DNA of 19,157 nucleotides from CAMBDR01 sp046597185. Lineage in GTDB: Bacteria > Pseudomonadota > Gammaproteobacteria > Burkholderiales > Burkholderiaceae_D. Location: contig JBKJLF010000021.1 of NCBI GenBank assembly GCA_046597185.1, forward strand, positions 1-19,157, given 5' to 3'. How positions within the stretch are numbered: the first letter of the stretch is position 1; every line of letters starts with the position of its first letter. Below, piece by piece: positions 15,213-19,157 of this stretch. Made by a program: the position numbers and the translations under genes. The notes beneath the pieces were generated by a model that saw nothing but the letters and a program-made list of their open reading frames with translations, did not search any database and was not told where the DNA came from.

Positions 15213-15488
15213 TCAAGCGCCTTCAGTACCAACCGTGGGTGATTTGGCATCACCTTTGCCTAAAAAACGCCCCCATACTTGCTCGCTAAATCCAATGATA
15301 TATTGCTGTTTCGAGATTAACACCGGGACACCCTTGATTTTCAGCGTTTCATAGGTTTTTCTTGCTTGCGCGTCTTGATCAATGAGTGCGCTGCTAAGTG
15401 GCAGGCCAATGGCAATTGCCAGCGCAATGATAGCGACGTTAATCGCCATCGATCTTAAATTTTGTTTTAGTCTCATACGATATTTCAA
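15213..15488 (-). CDS. 91-aa membrane-anchored protein resembling the C-terminal half of a glutaredoxin fold
   Basis: A basic N-terminus and one hydrophobic segment (about residues 14-35) lead to a small periplasmic or cytosolic part. There, YETLKIKGVPVLISKQQYII followed by GFSEQ resembles the cis-Pro strand and following turn of glutaredoxins (GVPVxxI...xIxGF). The CxxC half of that fold is absent: the protein has no cysteine at all, and the upstream space (24 bases) is too small to hold the missing part. It may be a degenerate or scaffold domain; the resemblance is my reading of the pattern. The start is TTG 15488 or ATG 15476, neither with a good ribosome-binding site. It directly follows the TonB receptor and is probably cotranscribed with it. 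Confidence 0.55.
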   Translation of the reverse strand: MKYRMRLKQNLRSMAINVAIIALAIAIGLPLSSALIDQDAQARKTYETLKIKGVPVLISKQQYIIGFSEQVWGRFLGKGDAKSPTVGTEGA

Positions 15489-15512
15489 TTAAAAATTAAT
15501 AACCAATGTGCT

Positions 15513-17750
15513 CTATTCAAACTGCGACTCAAACCGCACCGAAAGCGTGGTTCGCGAAAACTGGTTGGAAGACGTTTGCAGCGCCGGGTCACCAGCGAAT
15601 TGCGTCAGCGTCCTATTATTGGATGCCAACAAATCCTGCAGGGAAATAATCAACTTGCGTTGCGGCGAAAAAGTCCATATTGCTTTGGTAGAAAGGGTTT
15701 TATAGGTGTCCGTGTAAATTCGCCTGTCACTTGATGCCTGCCACCAATTGGCCGGGTTGAATAACAGATCGGCTTGTAATTCCAGCGGGTTATCGCTTAA
15801 CTTATAACTCAGGCCCATTCGGCCAGACCAAGGTTGCTGGCGCGCCAGCCGATTGTCCGGGCCAGGTATGGTACTGATTTTGGATTGGTTCCATTGCAAG
15901 CTGGCGTTAATGCCAAGATTGGGCGCTTTCTCTATCCAGTCACTCAATTGCGTATCCATCCCAAGCGTGATGCCATATGCGGTGGTGTTACCCACATTGC
16001 GCGGACGCGTCACCCAGCGCGGCACGCTGGCCCAAGGCACCACCTCAAGTTGGGTAATATTTGCAAAGGTATCGTTTATCCGGCGGGAATACCCGCGCAC
16101 GCTCCATTGGCTTTCCTTGCCAAATTGGTTTTCCAGCGCCAGATCCAACCCCCAGCCATTTTCGTATTTGAGTGCGGGGTTACCCACCCGATCCGGCGTG
16201 TTGGGATCATTCGCACTGCAGCCGCCATTTTTAGTGCATAAGCTGGTGCCGGCGATGTCGGGGCGCGGGTCCAACATCGCCGGGCCGATGTTGGAAAAAC
16301 TGCGCGCCACACCCAGCGTGATGATTTGTTTGCCTTCGGGGTCCAGTTTCCAGGCAAGGTTAAGTGAAGGTGCTGACAGATTGGCGGTGACCCGGGCTTG
16401 TATTTCACCAGACTCCAGGCGAACATTGCGCCGTTCCTGTCGCCAACCTAATTTTAAGTCCAGCGTGTCGGACACCTTCCAGTCATCTTGCAACCATGCA
16501 GCATTAGTCAATGACCTTAACTTTGCCCGATACGGGCCTAATAGATCACCCGTTTCGCTGATGCCGTTCACCACGGTGCCGTGATCGGTGGTTTGGCTCG
16601 AAAGTTTCGATGAGAGCGCAAACTGTACTTTATGGCCGTTATGGTTGGCCAGTGCGAGTTGCCATTGGCCATTTAAAAATTTTTTGACCGAATCGTCAGT
16701 CACATTGAGTTGATTGAACAGGCTGGGCGACCAAACCGTGTTGGCATCCCGGTTTTGCTTTTGCCTGTCCTGGGTCAGATCGAGTTGCGCCGTCCAGTTG
16801 CCGCCATTGGCCAATTTATGACGCCATTGATTGCTCATCGCCACACTGTGTACTTTGAGCAAATCCGCGAATTGGGCCGAGTAAGGGCGAATGCCGCCAT
16901 CCGCAAATGGCGTACCGCTGGTTAAGGTCGTGTCGTCGTCCTGCCCGATCTTATAAGAAGCCAAATCCAGCTTAAACTGTAACTCGTCGGCCTGAGTTGG
17001 CTTCCAGGTTAGCGAGGGTGATACAGAAACAGTTTGGCTCAAAAACCTGGTTTCTGTTGATTCGGCACTGCTACCACCCAGCCCATTGCGGTTTGTCCAT
17101 ACCCACCTTGCGTCGCCATGCTGGCCTGTACGCTCTTTGGCGGCTTCAGCGGTAATATTAAAAACGGTGCCGGTCGGTTCACGCCAGCCCCCTTGCAGGC
17201 TCACACTGCCCATGCCACCCAAGCCATTGCTGCCAATATTCAGGTTGACTTGTTTGGGGAGAGCCTTACGCCGATTGCGTGTGACGACATTGATCGAGCC
17301 AGCCAAGCCAAATGCACCGGAATCAGCACTTGCGCTATGGATAATTTCCACACGGTCTACCAAGGCAGGGTCCATTTTCAGAGGATCAGCACCGCCTGTA
17401 GTCGGCTGCCCATCCAATAATGTTTGCGTGTAACCCGGCAATCCTTTCAGGCTGACGCTGCCATTAGCACTAATACTGACGGCGGACTCGCGCCGTAGTG
17501 CTTCGGCGACGGTACTGGCAGCAGTACGATCCAGCCACTCACGTCCCAAAACAATTTTCCCCGCCAATACCTCACGCGTGCCGGAAGATTCAATCTTTGC
17601 GCCCTGCACGGTGACTTTTTGTGGTTCTTGCTTATCCTCAGCCTGTTGGGCCTTGGATTCCATACCGATGGATAACAGCGAGCAGGCGATTGCCGCCGAC
17701 ACGGTGTTATTGCGTACTATGACACTCAATTGGGAAGCGCTTTCACTCAT
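15513..17750 (-). CDS. TonB-dependent outer-membrane receptor
   Basis: Outer-membrane gated transporter importing a scarce ligand with energy from TonB-ExbBD. A long signal region (hydrophobic about residues 15-30, likely cleavage near SKA/QQA) is followed by a TonB-box-like KVTVQGA (about 45-51) and a plug domain (about 55-160) with LLDGQPTT and VEIIHSASADSGAFGLAGSI. The 22-strand barrel region follows and ends with aromatic FE at the C-terminus. A pair of cysteines in CTKNGGC (about 504-510) probably forms a disulfide in an extracellular loop. 745 aa, complete. ATG 17750 has AGG nine bases upstream. The upstream neighbours are small secreted Cys peptides rather than a sigma/anti-sigma pair, which is unusual; the ligand is unknown and a peptide or metal-peptide complex is a guess. 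Confidence 0.92.
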   Translation of the reverse strand: MSESASQLSVIVRNNTVSAAIACSLLSIGMESKAQQAEDKQEPQKVTVQGAKIESSGTREVLAGKIVLGREWLDRTAASTVAEALRRESAVSISANGSVSLKGLPGYTQTLLDGQPTTGGADPLKMDPALVDRVEIIHSASADSGAFGLAGSINVVTRNRRKALPKQVNLNIGSNGLGGMGSVSLQGGWREPTGTVFNITAEAAKERTGQHGDARWVWTNRNGLGGSSAESTETRFLSQTVSVSPSLTWKPTQADELQFKLDLASYKIGQDDDTTLTSGTPFADGGIRPYSAQFADLLKVHSVAMSNQWRHKLANGGNWTAQLDLTQDRQKQNRDANTVWSPSLFNQLNVTDDSVKKFLNGQWQLALANHNGHKVQFALSSKLSSQTTDHGTVVNGISETGDLLGPYRAKLRSLTNAAWLQDDWKVSDTLDLKLGWRQERRNVRLESGEIQARVTANLSAPSLNLAWKLDPEGKQIITLGVARSFSNIGPAMLDPRPDIAGTSLCTKNGGCSANDPNTPDRVGNPALKYENGWGLDLALENQFGKESQWSVRGYSRRINDTFANITQLEVVPWASVPRWVTRPRNVGNTTAYGITLGMDTQLSDWIEKAPNLGINASLQWNQSKISTIPGPDNRLARQQPWSGRMGLSYKLSDNPLELQADLLFNPANWWQASSDRRIYTDTYKTLSTKAIWTFSPQRKLIISLQDLLASNNRTLTQFAGDPALQTSSNQFSRTTLSVRFESQFE

Positions 17751-17785
17751 TTTTATTTACCTGATTAAACATTGTCAGATGAAGA

Positions 17786-18055
17786 TTAGGGGATCTGATT
17801 GGTTTTTTGCGTTTGATGCAGATTCAGATGCTGCACCATCATTCTTTTTTTACGTTTGCCATTATAGTTGAAACTTTTATATATTTTTGGACAATTGCCA
17901 ACTCCCAGTCCAAATTCTTCTTCGCAGCATGGCATGCCTGTGGATTGCGTATCGGCTACACAACTTACAGCAAACATAAAAATACCAGAAATTATCAACT
18001 TCAGTGGGCTTCCACTATAAAATACCACAGGGCTGCCGAACCTATTGGTCAGCAA
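17786..18055 (-). CDS. Small Cys-containing exported peptide, copy A of a duplicated gene
   Basis: The frame contains a hydrophobic segment (LIISGIFMFAVSCVA) that looks like a signal peptide, followed by DTQSTGMPCCEEEFGLGVGN and then C. It aligns codon for codon without gaps over about 55 codons with copy B 314 bases upstream; FG.PVVFY, IFMF.VSCVA, TQ and CE.EFGL are shared. Unlike copy B it reads past EFGL into a basic tail, where TGA is replaced by GGA. The start is uncertain: TTG 18055 gives 89 aa, and TTG 17998 near a GGAAG gives 70 aa. It ends 35 bases before the TonB receptor. One Cys of the CxxxC of copy B is Gly here, so it could be a decaying copy. Function unknown. Confidence 0.4.
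   Translation of the reverse strand: MLTNRFGSPVVFYSGSPLKLIISGIFMFAVSCVADTQSTGMPCCEEEFGLGVGNCPKIYKSFNYNGKRKKRMMVQHLNLHQTQKTNQIP
17861..17866 (-). promoter_or_regulatory. -10 box TATAAT upstream of the TonB receptor
   Basis: A perfect TATAAT on the minus strand 111 bases before the receptor ATG would give a ~100-base leader. No good -35 is present. It lies inside the 3' part of the small peptide frame (copy A), so the receptor may have its own promoter in addition to read-through from the peptide genes. No convincing Fur box is visible nearby. Confidence 0.35.
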
Positions 18056-18066
18056 TCCAATTTAAT
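17890..18066. repeat. Direct repeat, copy A (partner 18204-18380)
   Basis: About 177 bases align with 18204-18380 at a constant offset of 314 bases without gaps, by eye about 75% identical. Differences are spread over all codon positions and include several non-synonymous ones, so the duplication is old. The repeat covers the whole small peptide frame plus flanks on both sides. Confidence 0.75.
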
Positions 18067-18203
18067 TTAGCGTGAAACAACACAGTTTTTGGGTGAACAT
18101 GCCCGCGCAGGAAAAACGCGCTTCTGTGGTTATTTCACAATTCGGGGCGTTGCGGCTGCGCATCATGAAAGTTAGTCACAAAAATCATTAAGCGCTAAAT
18201 TTT

Positions 18204-18380
18204 GACAATGACCAAGTCACAGTCCAAATTCTGCTTCGCAGCGTGGTTTGCATATGGGTTGCGTATAGGCCACACAACTTACAGAAAACATAAAAATACT
18301 CGCAATTAGCAACGCCAACGGCACTCCCTTATAAAATACCACGGGGTAGCCGAACTTATCGGTCGGCACCCCAATTTGTT
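18204..18380. repeat. Direct repeat, copy B (partner 17890-18066)
   Basis: Second copy of the duplicated unit. The ~137 bases between the two copies share nothing with either, so this is a dispersed tandem duplication rather than an array. Both copies are AT-rich compared with the neighbouring large genes. Confidence 0.75.
18217..18318 (-). CDS. Small Cys-containing exported peptide, copy B (33 aa)
   Basis: A strong Shine-Dalgarno sequence AAGGGAG sits five bases before TTG 18318, which opens a 33-residue frame. A hydrophobic signal-like stretch (MALLIASIFMFSVSCVA) is followed by a short mature part YTQPICKPRCEAEFGL and a TGA. The mature part contains CxxxC (CKPRC). SVSC is a poor lipobox, and signal peptidase I cleavage after CVA is as likely. 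The homology to copy A continues about 20 codons upstream of this TTG without a stop, so a longer N-terminus starting at TTG or GTG is possible. It lies between the 49-aa peptide gene and copy A, in the same orientation. No family recognised. Confidence 0.45.
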   Translation of the reverse strand: MALLIASIFMFSVSCVAYTQPICKPRCEAEFGL

Positions 18381-18410
18381 TATTTGCAAAAATCAATACT
18401 TGCGCTGGCT

Positions 18411-18560
18411 TTACTTTTTGACATCACATTTTGCTTGGCAAGAACTCATCGTTCCACCTTCCCGGCCGCATTCGTACATGCATACCAGCTCTCTTGCAAA
18501 AGCTGAGAGGGCAACTGTTGAAAGCATAACAGCAACAAATAATTTTACGGATTTTTTCAT
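18411..18560 (-). CDS. 49-aa secreted peptide with a CxxxC-x9-CxxxC pattern
   Basis: A clean small gene: ATG 18560, classic Sec signal peptide MKKSVKLFVAVMLSTVALSA ending FA with an AxA-type cleavage site after Ala22, then a 27-residue mature peptide. The mature part has exactly four cysteines: C27-MYE-C31, nine residues, C41-QAK-C45, with a Lys-rich end and TAA. Two CxxxC motifs separated by nine residues are the layout of a disulfide-stapled helical hairpin. The Shine-Dalgarno sequence is weak in an AT-rich leader. It is the first gene of the co-directional block that includes the duplicated Cys peptides and the TonB receptor. I do not recognise a family; toxin/bacteriocin, metal-binding or signalling peptide are all possible. 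Confidence 0.7.
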   Translation of the reverse strand: MKKSVKLFVAVMLSTVALSAFARELVCMYECGREGGTMSSCQAKCDVKK

Positions 18561-19016
18561 GATTAAATTCAAATAAAAGGTTAATAAAAAACTACAAACA
18601 TGTTTTTAGCTAGAACTAAAGCTGCTTACCTGCCATCTACTATTTTTACAACCTATTTGTAATGACCAGATGGGTGGAAAAAACAGCGAAGCTGGCAATT
18701 AGATCAAGGAAGCCGTAAGCCTTTCGCGCCCTGCCTCGCCACGCCCCTTGTAGTTGCTGTGCAGTATGCTACTTGGTTTAGCAACCCAACCCAACCAACC
18801 GCTTTCTCAGCTAAAGTGCGGTACTTTATTGGCTTTAGCATGCCGTGTCAAGCGGCAGCAATTCTCAATTTAAAAAATACCATAAAAGCAACAGTGTATT
18901 TCCATTACCACACTGTCTTCAACAGCACCAAAATATGTACAAATAAAGCTTGTAAACATTTGCGAAACCTGTTAACTTGCCATGAAGTAATTTTTAACAC
19001 TTCTGGAGTAGTTGCC
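18561..19016. other. Non-coding stretch between the peptide gene and a transposase-like frame
   Basis: About 450 bases with no supported gene on either strand. It holds the palindrome at 18646-18662 and an inverted repeat ACAGTGT/ACACTGT (18891-18897, 18910-18916). The left end of the insertion sequence whose transposase begins near 19017 must lie in its last part, but I could not fix it without the right end. Confidence 0.5.
18646..18662. promoter_or_regulatory. Operator-like palindrome TTACAACCTATTTGTAA upstream of the 49-aa peptide gene
   Basis: Perfect 6-base arms TTACAA/TTGTAA around five bases, 86 bases before the peptide ATG, in an AT-rich stretch. It could be a regulator site for the peptide-receptor block. 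No regulator gene is adjacent and no clear -10/-35 pair is seen, so confidence is low. Confidence 0.25.
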
Positions 19017-19157
19017 ATTAGCCAAGCCGTCCAATTCCCAGCGTTTAGCGCCGCCACCCTGATCGAACAGGTGGGTAGCGTTTTTGCGGGTCTGCCAGAC
19101 AGCAGGGGTAAAAGCAACAATAAAAAGTACGAAATGAAGGATGCCGCACTTTCCGCA
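19017..19157 (+). CDS. N-terminus of a probable transposase, runs off the right edge
   Basis: The last 47 codons form an open frame reading ISQAVQFPAFSAATLIEQVG, then SVFAGLPDSRGKSNNKKYEM and KDAALSA. The pattern L.EQV...F..LPD.RG......Y...DAALSA is that of the N-terminal segment of a group of bacterial IS transposases. There is no ATG, GTG or TTG close by in frame; the codon with the best-placed ribosome-binding site (GGAG, eight bases upstream) is ATT at 19017, so either a rare ATT start is used or the true start is further upstream and unusual. The IS family cannot be assigned from this part. Confidence 0.55.
   Translation, partial: MSQAVQFPAFSAATLIEQVGSVFAGLPDSRGKSNNKKYEMKDAALSA

Noticed and set aside
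17775..17798. TCAGAT/ATCTGA stem-loop in the TonB receptor leader as a riboswitch
   Set aside because: A single weak 6-bp stem; no conserved riboswitch core recognised.
18891..18916. Inverted repeat ACAGTGT/ACACTGT as a terminator or IS end
   Set aside because: Seven-base arms with a 12-base loop and no T-tract; no counterpart available to prove an IS end.

Overview
The window reads as a chromosomal accessory stretch of a Gram-negative proteobacterium. It carries an outer-membrane TonB-dependent receptor, a bacterial alpha-2-macroglobulin coupled to penicillin-binding protein 1C, and signal peptides of Gram-negative type. Base composition and protein style suggest a betaproteobacterium (Burkholderiales-like), but that placement is an inference. 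No rRNA or tRNA gene, CRISPR array or phage block was recognised.

Layout. (1) 1-1389, minus: a membrane GT2 glycosyltransferase whose stop codon overlaps the start of a second, probably exported, protein that runs off the left edge. (2) 1396-2372: a decayed patch. A plus-strand carboxymuconolactone-decarboxylase-family gene has lost one base and most of its length. It abuts a ~170-bp MITE-like element with ~22-bp inverted ends, and the other end of the element lies inside an unrecognised minus-strand gene. (3) 2422-11009, minus: a two-gene unit, alpha-2-macroglobulin (2046 aa, thioester motif CTEQ) then pbpC, joined by an ATGA overlap. (4) 11010-11358: a divergent intergenic region holding three operator-like palindromes at exactly 40-bp intervals in front of a plus-strand Fic-domain gene with its own C-terminal winged helix. 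(5) 12453-13307, minus: a SAM-dependent methyltransferase. (6) 13381-18560: a fully co-directional minus-strand block. In transcription order it has a 49-aa secreted peptide with CxxxC-x9-CxxxC, two duplicated small Cys peptides, a TonB-dependent receptor, a 91-aa membrane protein resembling the C-terminal half of a glutaredoxin fold, a small ABC/SMC-type ATPase and a serine dehydratase closed by a clear intrinsic terminator. (7) 18561-19157: mostly non-coding, ending in the N-terminus of what looks like a plus-strand transposase.

The most promising undescribed system is the peptide plus receptor block (6). Tiny secreted Cys-patterned peptides, one of them in duplicated DNA, sit directly upstream of a TonB receptor in the same orientation. 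This gene order would suit a ribosomally made peptide that is secreted and re-imported, or sensed, through the receptor. The function is inference; the ORFs, Cys spacing and duplication are visible in the sequence. The second is the Fic gene with its phased operator array, which suggests autoregulation by its own winged helix.
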